A DNA stretch of 17,473 nt. Origin: Spirochaetales bacterium. GTDB taxonomy: Bacteria > Spirochaetota > Spirochaetia > DSM-27196 > PWMO01. The position numbers and the translations under genes are program-made. The DNA is taken from contig SKLB01000358.1 in NCBI GenBank assembly GCA_007123465.1, positions 1 through 17,473 of the forward strand, read 5' to 3'. Position 1 is the first letter of the stretch; every line of letters starts with the position of its first letter. The notes beneath the pieces are model-generated. The model was not told the origin of the DNA, did no database searches, and worked only from the letters and a program-made list of their open reading frames with translations. Below, piece after piece: positions 1-7,233 of the stretch.

Positions 1-150
1 TATGGCTACACGCGCATCTGCGATTCGGATGCGCACTTCCTCGACGATATCGGTACGCGCTGGTTCGAGTTTGAAGCCGAGAACGCCGATTTCGCCTCGC
101 TGGCCGACGCCCTGGCCCGCAACCAGATCCGCCTCAGCATCGAAAGCTGA
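1..150 (+). CDS. PHP-domain metallohydrolase, C-terminal fragment
   Basis: Frame 1 is open from the left edge to a TGA at 148-150 and gives 49 residues; the start lies outside the window. The fragment reads ICDSDAHFLDDIG near its beginning and then forms a short alpha/beta tail ending in LSIES. A Ser-Asp-Ala-His motif followed by an Ile-Gly turn is typical of the last metal-binding segment of PHP-family phosphoesterases, where the Asp and His bind the metal. Substrate and pathway cannot be told from the fragment. The gene stops exactly one base before the ftsK stop codon on the other strand. Another TIM-barrel hydrolase with an Asp-Ala-His ending is possible, but PHP fits best. Confidence 0.55.
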   Translation, partial: YGYTRICDSDAHFLDDIGTRWFEFEAENADFASLADALARNQIRLSIES

Positions 151-168
151 TCAGTGCGGTGCGCTGAT
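150..168. terminator. hairpin at the PHP/ftsK convergent junction
   Basis: Positions 150-157 can pair with 161-168 (ATCAGTGC with GCGCTGAT, one G-U pair) around a three-base GGT loop. The hairpin lies exactly where the two convergent genes meet and includes the ftsK stop codon. No T-run follows on either strand, so it is not a classical intrinsic terminator. It could be a shared weak terminator or a 3'-end stabilising hairpin. The position is suggestive and the function is inferred. Confidence 0.25.
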
Positions 169-2529
169 GATATCGCGCGGCTTACTGCCGTTCTGCGGCC
201 CAACAATCCCGATGCGCTCCATCTCCTCTACCAGCCGCGCGGCGCGGTTGTAGCCGATCTTGAGCCGCCGCTGCAGGTATGATGCCGAAGCCTTTTTTGC
301 CGTGACCACGATCTCGATTGCCTTCTCCATCAGCGGGTCCTCGAGCTCATCGCGCACAAAATCTTCGTCATCCTCGTCGAGGAAGATTTCGTCGTCGATG
401 TACTCGGGCTCGCCGAGCGTTTTGACGTGCTCTACGATACGCTCGACCTCCTCCTCGGAGAGAAAGGCGCCCTGCATCCGCGACGGGAATGGATCCCAGG
501 CCGAGGTGAACAGCATGTCGCCCTGCCCGAGCAGTTTTTCAGCGCCCTGTGCATCGAGGATAATGCGCGAATCGACTTTGCTCGAAACCATGAAAGCGAT
601 GCGCGATGGAATGTTGGCCTTGATCAGTCCGGTGATAACGTCGGTTGAGGGGCGCTGGGTTGCCAGCACCAGGTGGATGCCCACCGCGCGTGACATCGCC
701 GCCAGACGGGCCAGCGTCGATTCGAGCTCTTTGCCGCTGGTCTGCATCAGGTCGGCAAACTCGTCGATCACCACCACGATGTAGGGCAACGCCTCGGTTG
801 CCAGGCTGCGTTTTTCGACCTTGGCGTTGTACGAACGCACGTCGCGCACCGCCAGGCTGTCCAGCAGGCTGTAGCGGCGCTCCATCTCATAGATACACCA
901 CTGCAGCGCCTGAAATGCGCGCTTGGGATCGGTAATGACCGGTGTCAGCAGGTGCGGGATATCGTTGTAGAACTTGAGCTCGACGATCTTGGGATCGATC
1001 AGCATCATCTTCACTTCGCGCGGCGAGCGCCGGTAGAGAATTGAACAGATTATGGAGTTGACGCAGACCGATTTGCCCGAGCCGGTTGCCCCGGCAATCA
1101 GCAGGTGCGGCGTGCGGGTCAGATCGACAATCTGGGCATCGCCGGGGATATCCTTTCCCAGCGCAATCGGTATGGTCATCTTGGGATTCTTGAATCGCTC
1201 CTCCTGCAGCAGCTCCGCAAACGAGACGATGTTACGGTTGCGGTTGGGGATCTCGATGCCAACGGCGTGTTTGCCCGGTATCGGCGCCACGATGCGCACG
1301 CTCTGCGCGGCCAGCCGCAGCGCTATGTTGTCGGCCAGATTGGTGATCTTGGCCAGCTTGACACCCGGCGCCGGCAGAATTTCAAACATGGTGATCACCG
1401 GTCCTTTGCGAATTCCGGTCACCTCGGCGGCTATCTGGAACTCCTCCAGCGTAACGCGCAGGAGCTCAGCGGCCGCGCGCGTCTCATCATCGATCACCCA
1501 GTACCCCACGTCGGCGTACTTGTCCAGGATCCCGTCTATCGGGACGTAGTAGCGCCCGCTGCGGCGGCGTGGCGCACGGCGCCCCGCCGCCGCGCCGGGA
1601 TTATCTGTCTGCAGCGGCTGATCAACCCTTTCTTCAGGCGGCTCGAGCGAGTCCTCGAAGCGGCCGTCGACAAACCGCAGGCTGAGAACCGGGTTTTCAT
1701 CGGAGTCAGTGGCCCAGCCGGCGTCTTCTTCGAGCAGATCGGCGTCATCGAGCAGCGCGTCATCATCGTCATCCAATCCAACGCTGCGCTCGCCCTGGTG
1801 CACAAACCCGGTCCAGACCTCGGTATCCTGTTCCAGCTCAGCGCCGCGTGCCGCTGTCGTCTGCTGCTGAACTGCCGCAATCGAGTCGGCCACCATCTGC
1901 GACACCGGCACAGCCGTCCAGTCGACCTCGGCGCTCTCCAGCTCACCGTCAACGTCGTCATCGACATCGCTGTCTGCACTGACCGTCTCAGCGCGCGTAT
2001 CGGCAATCAGAGCCTTTACCCGCGGAGCTCGCTGCGCCGCGCTGCGTTCAAACCACAGCCCGAGACGCCGGATCAGCCCGATCAGGACCAGCGACAGCGC
2101 AAACAAGACAATAGCTCCCCCGAGTGCCGTCATCCGCTGCGCGATCACACGAGTACCAAGTGAGCGCTCGATATCGGCGCCGAAGAAGAGCCGCAGCGAC
2201 AGGCTCAGCGACAGGAACGGCAGCACCGCCGCGTTCAGATAGAGCACCGAAGTTGCCGCTACCGCCGGCCGCGTCACGAGTACCCCGGCTGCCAGAAAGA
2301 ACAGCGGAACAAAGAATCCGGCGGCGTGGAAGCTGTGATAGAGAAACTGCCCCGGCAGCTCGAGGATCAGAAGAAAGAAACTGCGGCTGCCGAAACCCAG
2401 TACGTGCGTGACGCACGAAGCCAGAAGGAGCATACCCGTTGCCACCAGTATTGAGGAGACCACGAGCGTTGTGGATCGCTGAATCATAGTTATTGTATCG
2501 GTGTTTCCGAGCCCGACGTTGACCGTCAA
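151..2529 (-). CDS. ftsK: DNA translocase FtsK/SpoIIIE
   Basis: FtsK is a septum-located, ATP-driven double-stranded DNA pump that clears chromosome ends from the closing septum and promotes dimer resolution. The 792 residues contain about four N-terminal membrane segments (roughly 20-155), a long acidic linker (about 180-310), the alpha/beta motor core, and a C-terminal winged-helix gamma domain (about 733-790) with the typical NRAARLVEEMERIGIV stretch. The Walker A motif is GATGSGKS at 480-487 and the Walker B motif is VVVIDE at 585-590. Length and order match the family. A very acidic spacer (about 711-731) separates motor and gamma domains. The start is uncertain: TTG at 2529 overlaps the stop of the upstream transglycosylase gene as TTGA, while ATG at 2487 (MIQRST) removes 14 residues. 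Neither has a good ribosome binding site. It is the last gene of the operon that begins at 5766. Confidence 0.95.
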   Translation of the reverse strand: MTVNVGLGNTDTITMIQRSTTLVVSSILVATGMLLLASCVTHVLGFGSRSFFLLILELPGQFLYHSFHAAGFFVPLFFLAAGVLVTRPAVAATSVLYLNAAVLPFLSLSLSLRLFFGADIERSLGTRVIAQRMTALGGAIVLFALSLVLIGLIRRLGLWFERSAAQRAPRVKALIADTRAETVSADSDVDDDVDGELESAEVDWTAVPVSQMVADSIAAVQQQTTAARGAELEQDTEVWTGFVHQGERSVGLDDDDDALLDDADLLEEDAGWATDSDENPVLSLRFVDGRFEDSLEPPEERVDQPLQTDNPGAAAGRRAPRRRSGRYYVPIDGILDKYADVGYWVIDDETRAAAELLRVTLEEFQIAAEVTGIRKGPVITMFEILPAPGVKLAKITNLADNIALRLAAQSVRIVAPIPGKHAVGIEIPNRNRNIVSFAELLQEERFKNPKMTIPIALGKDIPGDAQIVDLTRTPHLLIAGATGSGKSVCVNSIICSILYRRSPREVKMMLIDPKIVELKFYNDIPHLLTPVITDPKRAFQALQWCIYEMERRYSLLDSLAVRDVRSYNAKVEKRSLATEALPYIVVVIDEFADLMQTSGKELESTLARLAAMSRAVGIHLVLATQRPSTDVITGLIKANIPSRIAFMVSSKVDSRIILDAQGAEKLLGQGDMLFTSAWDPFPSRMQGAFLSEEEVERIVEHVKTLGEPEYIDDEIFLDEDDEDFVRDELEDPLMEKAIEIVVTAKKASASYLQRRLKIGYNRAARLVEEMERIGIVGPQNGSKPRDIISAPH

Positions 2530-4736
2530 AAAAGCATTGCGTAGACCTCGCCGGGCTCGATCCCGCCGTATAGCCTGCCGTAGAAAGCCGCACTGACAAA
2601 GATCTTGCGCACGTAGTGGCGAGTCTCGTAAAACGGCACTGCTTCCTGGAACAGGATCGGCGGCAGCGCACCGTTCTGCGCCCGCCAGCGCCGCGCCCGC
2701 GTTGGTCCCGCGTTGTATCCCAGCAGCGCGTCCTGCAGCGAGTCAAACCGATCGATCAAGCCGCGCAGGTAGCGCGCACCCAGCGTGAGATTGGTAGCCG
2801 GATCGGTCAGAATAGGGTTTTCCAGCCGCATTGCACGTGCAACTTCGGCCGCGGTGGCCGGCATCAGCTGCGCCAGACCAACCGCCCCAACGTGAGAGCT
2901 TATGTCGGCCGAGAAATAGCTCTCCTCGCGCACCAGGGCGTAAAAGATTTCGGGCTCGAGCACTTCGGCCTGAATAACGGCTCCCATTTCCGCGGCAAAT
3001 GCACGCGGATACATCACGTAGGCCCAATCGCGCAGAGGGATCTGGTTGCTGCGCCGTACCACCAGATCCATCAGGCGCATCGAATCAATGTAATTGCCGC
3101 TTTCGCTGATAATTGCGGCCCAGCCGGCCAGTGCGCGGTTGGAGAGTTCTGCAGCGTAGCGCCGCGCGGCGAGGTAGCCCTGATCGGTCAGACCGTGGTC
3201 AAAGTATCCGGCGACGTACGCCTCGATCAGCGTTTCTGCGTTCTGCGGCGCTGCCGCGGTCCGGCGGGTATCGGCTGTCTCTGCGCCGTAGAGCAGGCCG
3301 GAGGTGCGATCCAGAAGCACCGCAGCAACCAGGGCGTAATAGGGATTCTGCCACTGGTTGTAGGCCTGCTCCAGATAGGATTCGGCGTGCGCCTGACCGC
3401 CTGCTGCCAGCCCGGAGCGAACCGCCACCGCGTTGATAACCGAGTACTGCGCCAGAGTGCCTTGATCGGCCCAGCCGTCGAGCGCACGCCACGCCCGCTG
3501 CAGCGAGGCCCAGTCGCGCAGCGCAACCAGCTGCGAGGCCAGGCGCTCGAGCGCACCACTGAAGTACGCCGGGCTATGCAGGCTCTCTGCCTGCTGCTCC
3601 AGAAACTGCACCGCGCGCCGCGGATCGCCGCTCATCAGCGTCTGCAGCAGGTACCAGGCAACGCGGTCGCGATGCGCACCGGAAGCTTCAGACTGCAGCG
3701 CCTGCTCAAACGACTCCAGCGCGGCGCCGCGGTTTCCCGCTGACCGCTGTACCCGCCCCAGATATTCGTAGAGCCGCGCGCGCTGCTGCAAGGTGGCGCG
3801 TCCGAGCACCGCCTGCTGCAGTGTTTCAAGCGCCGCGGCAGACAGCCGGAAATCTCCGCCGGAGATCAACGCCCGGCCCAGATCGGGCAGCAGCTCCGGC
3901 CCGAGCAGCTCGGCGGCGCCCCGCGGATCTGAGGCGCGCTCGTTGATGAGCAAGCGAAACAGTCGCGCGGCCTCTGCCTCGCGGCCGTCCGCAAGGTGGT
4001 AGCGCGCCTCGATCAGCAGCGACTGCTGCCGATCGAACCTGTCGAGGATATCACCCTGGTTGCGTGCAAACAGGAATAACCGTGAATGCTGAACCGATGC
4101 CTGATGGTCGGCAAACGCCGCGTAGAACCGCTGCGGCCAGTCAGCTGTCTGCAGGCGGTACGCCGCCACCGCGCGCCACAACGAGGCGTCAACCGCGGGC
4201 GACCAGCGCCCGGCGCCGCCGTCGGTCTTCAGCGGTTGCAGTGCATCAAGCTCGCGCAGCAGCTCATCGTAGCGCTCGCTTCGATAGAGCGCTTCCAGAC
4301 CGTAGCAGGCGATTTCAATGTCATCGGGGAAAACGCTCAGCGCCTGCTCGCTCAGCTGAATTACTTCCTGCCACTCTTCCAGGTTCAAGTAGCTGTCCAG
4401 CAGCAGGATCAGCGAACGGCGACGCCACGGATCGGGATCAGCTGACCACGACTGCCGCAGCAGCCTTTGCGCCTGATCGGCGTGTCCGGCGTTGCTGAAG
4501 ATCAGCGCCAGGTAGTACGCCGACCCGTCACCCAGCCGCTGCACTTCGGCAGCGTCAATCCGGGCAAAATCGAGTTCGAGAAACGGTTCATAGCTGCGGT
4601 TGCGCAGCTTCTCGCGCGCCTGCTCTACGTCATAGCCCCAGACGTCGGCGCTGTCGGCGCACCCAGGCGTGAGCACGAGCAGCAGCAGCGCCAGAAAACG
4701 GCACAAGCAGGAACCCGGCTTCAATCGGTGGCACAT
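2526..4736 (-). CDS. lytic transglycosylase lipoprotein, Slt70-like
   Basis: This enzyme cleaves the MurNAc-GlcNAc bond of peptidoglycan non-hydrolytically and acts in the periplasm. From ATG 4736 it has 736 residues, somewhat longer than E. coli Slt70. A basic N-terminus, a leucine-rich core and Cys26 after Leu-Thr-Pro-Gly form a signal peptide with a loose lipobox, so a lipoprotein is likely. Residues of about 40-560 are an alpha-helical, TPR-like superhelix. The C-terminal SLT domain has the catalytic Glu605 in REESYF, then SSHVGAVGLAQLMP and GYNAGP (673-678). An in-frame GTG at 4754 would add six residues; neither start has a clear Shine-Dalgarno sequence. The 5' end overlaps the upstream gene by more than 100 bases and the stop overlaps the possible ftsK TTG start, so translation is probably coupled. 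The enzyme class is firm; the exact start is not. Confidence 0.93.
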   Translation of the reverse strand: MCHRLKPGSCLCRFLALLLLVLTPGCADSADVWGYDVEQAREKLRNRSYEPFLELDFARIDAAEVQRLGDGSAYYLALIFSNAGHADQAQRLLRQSWSADPDPWRRRSLILLLDSYLNLEEWQEVIQLSEQALSVFPDDIEIACYGLEALYRSERYDELLRELDALQPLKTDGGAGRWSPAVDASLWRAVAAYRLQTADWPQRFYAAFADHQASVQHSRLFLFARNQGDILDRFDRQQSLLIEARYHLADGREAEAARLFRLLINERASDPRGAAELLGPELLPDLGRALISGGDFRLSAAALETLQQAVLGRATLQQRARLYEYLGRVQRSAGNRGAALESFEQALQSEASGAHRDRVAWYLLQTLMSGDPRRAVQFLEQQAESLHSPAYFSGALERLASQLVALRDWASLQRAWRALDGWADQGTLAQYSVINAVAVRSGLAAGGQAHAESYLEQAYNQWQNPYYALVAAVLLDRTSGLLYGAETADTRRTAAAPQNAETLIEAYVAGYFDHGLTDQGYLAARRYAAELSNRALAGWAAIISESGNYIDSMRLMDLVVRRSNQIPLRDWAYVMYPRAFAAEMGAVIQAEVLEPEIFYALVREESYFSADISSHVGAVGLAQLMPATAAEVARAMRLENPILTDPATNLTLGARYLRGLIDRFDSLQDALLGYNAGPTRARRWRAQNGALPPILFQEAVPFYETRHYVRKIFVSAAFYGRLYGGIEPGEVYAMLF

Positions 4737-5766
4737 CGGGAGATTCAATTGCACGGAAAATAATGTACGTCAGAAAACCAAGCGCCGCAAGCGCCAGCAG
4801 GATAAATCCCAGAAACATCACCACACCGGCACCGTGCGGTTGGCGCTCGGATTCCAATTCGGCGCTAAAACCGCGGGCTGCCGCGCGCCGGGGTTCCTGC
4901 TGCGGCTCGTCCTCGGGCTCGAACTCGGACTCTGCGTGGGCAAAATCGGCCTCGAGATGGTCAAGGTCGCCGCCGTCGAACTCCAGATCATCAAGGCTGA
5001 AGTCGTCATCGGCTGGTGCTGCGCTGTCGCCTTCGGTCGATTCCTCGAGCCCGGTCTCCAGTTCAAGGCTCGGCTCGCCGCCGCCCAGATCAAAACTGAA
5101 GTCAGCGTCTTCGACTTCGCTCTGTTGGCTATCCGGTTCCGCAGCAAACCGCTGTTCGTCACGATCGAGGGCTTCCTGCCACGCTTGATCCTGATCTTCA
5201 CCGGTTTCAAAACTGAACTCTTCATCGAGCTCATCCAGCGAGAGGCCGTCGTCAACCGACAGGCTCTGTTCTGAAGCGGCGGGATCGGGCGCCGCCTCAG
5301 ACGTTTCGGTCGGCTCGGGTTCCAGTTCCAATCCGAAATCATCGTCATCCGGTTCCAGTCCCAGCTCGAGGTCCTCTTCCTGCTCTTCGAGCGAGAAATC
5401 CGGTACCGAGTAGAGCCCCTGTTCTTCCATCGAGGCCAGACTGACCGAGAGGCTCTGGTACTCACCGCTGGAGACATCGGTGGCGGTGGCGTTGAGATTG
5501 CCCGCGTCGTCAATGCCGAGCACCAGGCTGACCTCGACTTCGCCTTGTGGAGCAGTGCGGATATTCTCTACCACCAGCGTACCGACGTATTCAGCCTCGC
5601 CGGACTGGCCTTGCTCCGGCTCACCCTGATAGAGCGATATGTGAACAGCCCGCTGATTCTCATGGGCTGTTGTGAGAGTGAGTCGTTTCTTTCCCTTCGC
5701 GGTCTTCTCAAAGATGGGATAAAAGGATCCATCCGCGATTTTTATCCCGATAAGGGATCCCGACAC
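4630..5766 (-). CDS. tail-anchored protein with Hsp70 substrate-binding domain and no ATPase domain
   Basis: This 378-residue protein has no recognised gene name. Residues of about 5-110 resemble the beta-sandwich peptide-binding domain of DnaK: a Leu-x-Gly-Ile start, TTAHENQRAVHISLYQGE at 32-49, a LGxF-like VGTLVV, TAPQGEVEV, and DDAGNLNATATD followed by SGEYQSLSV. The Hsp70 nucleotide-binding domain and helical lid are absent. Residues 113-290 are extremely Asp/Glu-rich and probably disordered. One membrane segment lies at about 314-338, followed by a short tail ending in a basic cluster (WVRRQRRRLGL). With no signal peptide, the peptide-binding part should face the cytoplasm. The GTG start is fixed by an AGGAGG six bases upstream. 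The last 36 codons overlap the transglycosylase signal-peptide region in another frame. Inferred role: holding hydrophobic peptides at the membrane, or a scaffold for the Slt/FtsK partners. Confidence 0.88.
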   Translation of the reverse strand: MSGSLIGIKIADGSFYPIFEKTAKGKKRLTLTTAHENQRAVHISLYQGEPEQGQSGEAEYVGTLVVENIRTAPQGEVEVSLVLGIDDAGNLNATATDVSSGEYQSLSVSLASMEEQGLYSVPDFSLEEQEEDLELGLEPDDDDFGLELEPEPTETSEAAPDPAASEQSLSVDDGLSLDELDEEFSFETGEDQDQAWQEALDRDEQRFAAEPDSQQSEVEDADFSFDLGGGEPSLELETGLEESTEGDSAAPADDDFSLDDLEFDGGDLDHLEADFAHAESEFEPEDEPQQEPRRAAARGFSAELESERQPHGAGVVMFLGFILLALAALGFLTYIIFRAIESPDVPPIEAGFLLVPFSGAAAARAHAWVRRQRRRLGL

Positions 5767-5772
5767 GTGCAG

Positions 5773-5778
5773 CCTCCT
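5773..5778 (-). promoter_or_regulatory. Shine-Dalgarno AGGAGG for the Hsp70-like gene
   Basis: A perfect AGGAGG on the minus strand lies six bases upstream of GTG 5766. It decides this non-ATG start and shows that the operon's first gene is efficiently translated from its own leader. Confidence 0.85.
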
Positions 5779-5792
5779 GGTCCCGTAAAATG

Positions 5793-5821
5793 AGCCTATT
5801 TCTTTATCGGCAATTTGTCAA
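5793..5821 (-). promoter_or_regulatory. sigma70-type promoter for the Hsp70-like/slt/ftsK operon
   Basis: On the minus strand a perfect TTGACA (5821-5816) is followed, after 17 bases, by TAGGCT (5798-5793), which matches TATAAT at three positions. The predicted transcript start near 5786 would leave a leader of about 20 bases that contains the AGGAGG at 5773-5778. The -35 box and leader architecture are convincing; the -10 box is weak. Confidence 0.5.
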
Positions 5822-5851
5822 CGAACCGTAGTATGGATCCGCCCGCGTCGG

Positions 5852-5880
5852 TTGACAGATGCCGATGGCGCCCGGATAAT
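5852..5880 (+). promoter_or_regulatory. strong sigma70-type promoter for the TPR gene
   Basis: TTGACA at 5852-5857 and GATAAT at 5875-5880 are separated by exactly 17 bases, close to the sigma70 consensus. Transcription should begin about 5886-5888, which coincides with the GTG chosen as the start of the TPR gene. The promoter lies inside the longer reading frame that could begin at TTG 5815 or ATG 5833, which argues against those earlier starts. Its -35 box and that of the divergent promoter form a 7-bp inverted repeat (5816-5822 and 5851-5857). Confidence 0.65.
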
Positions 5881-5886
5881 GCGTCA

Positions 5887-7233
5887 GTGGTCGATTTCAC
5901 GCTGATAGCGCTGCTCACTCTGGTCATCTTTGTCCTCGCGGGGTTTTCGCTGATCCTTTTTCGCGGCAAGCCCGGCGGCGCTAAGAAGCGCAAGCACAAA
6001 CGCGACCGTGAATCGCTGGTACGTGAAGCCAACCGGGCGCTGAGCCAGAACCCCAAGGACCCCGAGGCGCTGCAGACCCTCGCCGACCTCTACTACAACG
6101 AGCAGGCGTGGGACAAAGCCTTCAAAACCTACGCGGCACTGCTGGAAATCAGCGCAACCAATTCGGATCTGGACGGTTACTACATTAACCTGCGCCACGG
6201 GCTGTGCGCACTACAGCTCAAGCAGCACGACACCGCCTATAAGTCGCTGGTCTTTGCGCGCTCGCTGAACAGTGAAGGATTTGACCTGAACTATAATCTC
6301 GGCTACCTCGAGTTCCTGCGCCGCAACTACGAGAAGGCTGTTTCGATGCTGCGTGCCGCGCGCGAGGAGCAACCCGATCACGTGGGGACCAGCCGCTACC
6401 TGGCGCAGGCGCTCTACAAGATCAAGAAGTACAACGATGCCATCAGCCTGTTGCGACGCGTTGTCGAGCTGCAGCCCGAAGACAAAGAGTCGCTGTTTGT
6501 GCTGGCGCAAGCCTACTTCGAGTTGGGCCAGGAGGATCAGGCGGCGCGGATATTCTCGCACCTGCGTACCGACCCGACGTACGGCCCGCGCGCGGCGCTG
6601 TTCTCGGGAACTATCCGGCTCAAGCAGAAACAGTACGAAAAAGCGCAGACCGATTTTGAGCTGGGGCTGCGTCATCAGAACATCCAACCGGAGATCGCAA
6701 TCGAGCTGCGCTATCGCCTGGCCGGGGCCTACAGCCGGATGCAGCAGATCGGCAAGGCTCTGGCGCTGCTGGAGCAGGTCCAGCAAGCGCGCCCGGATTA
6801 CAAGGACGTTCCGGCGCAGCTCGGGCGCATGCGCGAGCTGCATTCGAACAAGAATCTGCAGGTATTCCTGGTGGCAAACTCATCGGAGTTCCTGGCACTC
6901 TGCCGCAAGGTAACCGACAACTTCTTCCCGCACGCGCGTATCAAGATCACCGACATCTCTGTGACGCGCAACGAGTACGCCGATATTCTGGCGGAGGTTG
7001 AAACCAGCAAATGGGTTGACCTGATCCTGTTCCGCTTCAACCGCACTACCGGCCAGATCGGTGAACTGATGCTGCGCGATTTTCATGCCCGCTTGAAAGA
7101 CCTCAAGGCAGGGCGCGGTTTCTGCCTCACCGCCGGCCAGTTCTCCGATGGCGCCAAACAGTTTGTTGAAGCGCGGCTGATCGATCTGATAGAGAAAGAG
7201 CAACTGGTCAAGATTCTCAACAAGACCTCCTGA
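5887..7233 (+). CDS. membrane-anchored TPR protein with degenerate Mrr-like C-terminal domain
   Basis: No gene name is recognised. From GTG 5887 the protein has 448 residues: one N-terminal membrane segment (about 3-25), a basic stretch (26-42), a run of TPR helices (about 43-315), and a C-terminal alpha/beta domain (about 325-445). The membrane anchor followed by Lys/Arg predicts that the TPR part is cytoplasmic. The last domain resembles Mrr-type restriction endonuclease folds, especially GRGFCLTAGQFSDGAKQF and the LIDLIEKEQLVKIL ending. The strand that should carry the catalytic Gln/Glu-x-Lys reads VDLILFRFNR, so nuclease activity is unlikely. TPR arrays usually bind proteins; the partner is unknown. 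There is no Shine-Dalgarno sequence before GTG 5887, and the promoter places transcription at that codon. The reading frame extends up to TTG 5815 without a stop. The 3' end overlaps rsmG by 17 bases, tail to tail. Confidence 0.85.
   Translation: MVDFTLIALLTLVIFVLAGFSLILFRGKPGGAKKRKHKRDRESLVREANRALSQNPKDPEALQTLADLYYNEQAWDKAFKTYAALLEISATNSDLDGYYINLRHGLCALQLKQHDTAYKSLVFARSLNSEGFDLNYNLGYLEFLRRNYEKAVSMLRAAREEQPDHVGTSRYLAQALYKIKKYNDAISLLRRVVELQPEDKESLFVLAQAYFELGQEDQAARIFSHLRTDPTYGPRAALFSGTIRLKQKQYEKAQTDFELGLRHQNIQPEIAIELRYRLAGAYSRMQQIGKALALLEQVQQARPDYKDVPAQLGRMRELHSNKNLQVFLVANSSEFLALCRKVTDNFFPHARIKITDISVTRNEYADILAEVETSKWVDLILFRFNRTTGQIGELMLRDFHARLKDLKAGRGFCLTAGQFSDGAKQFVEARLIDLIEKEQLVKILNKTS

Noticed and set aside
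260..784. Serine-rich open frame that looks like a low-complexity surface protein
   Set aside because: The serine run is the reverse reading of the Asp/Glu codons of the ftsK acidic spacer.
1105..2163. Open frame of 352 codons on the plus strand
   Set aside because: Antisense to ftsK, including the Walker A region; no coherent fold or ribosome binding site.
2616..3743. Open frame of 375 codons on the plus strand
   Set aside because: Antisense to the transglycosylase, including its catalytic domain; low-complexity Arg/Gln/Val composition typical of G+C-rich shadows.
5725..5840. Three GGATCC sites close together
   Set aside because: Two are inside codons of the Hsp70-like gene and the third is upstream of the TPR start; spacing is irregular and no larger repeat surrounds them.
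5815..5886. Longer TPR protein starting at TTG 5815 or ATG 5833
   Set aside because: No Shine-Dalgarno sequence, a charged leader in front of the membrane segment, and a near-consensus promoter located inside this stretch.
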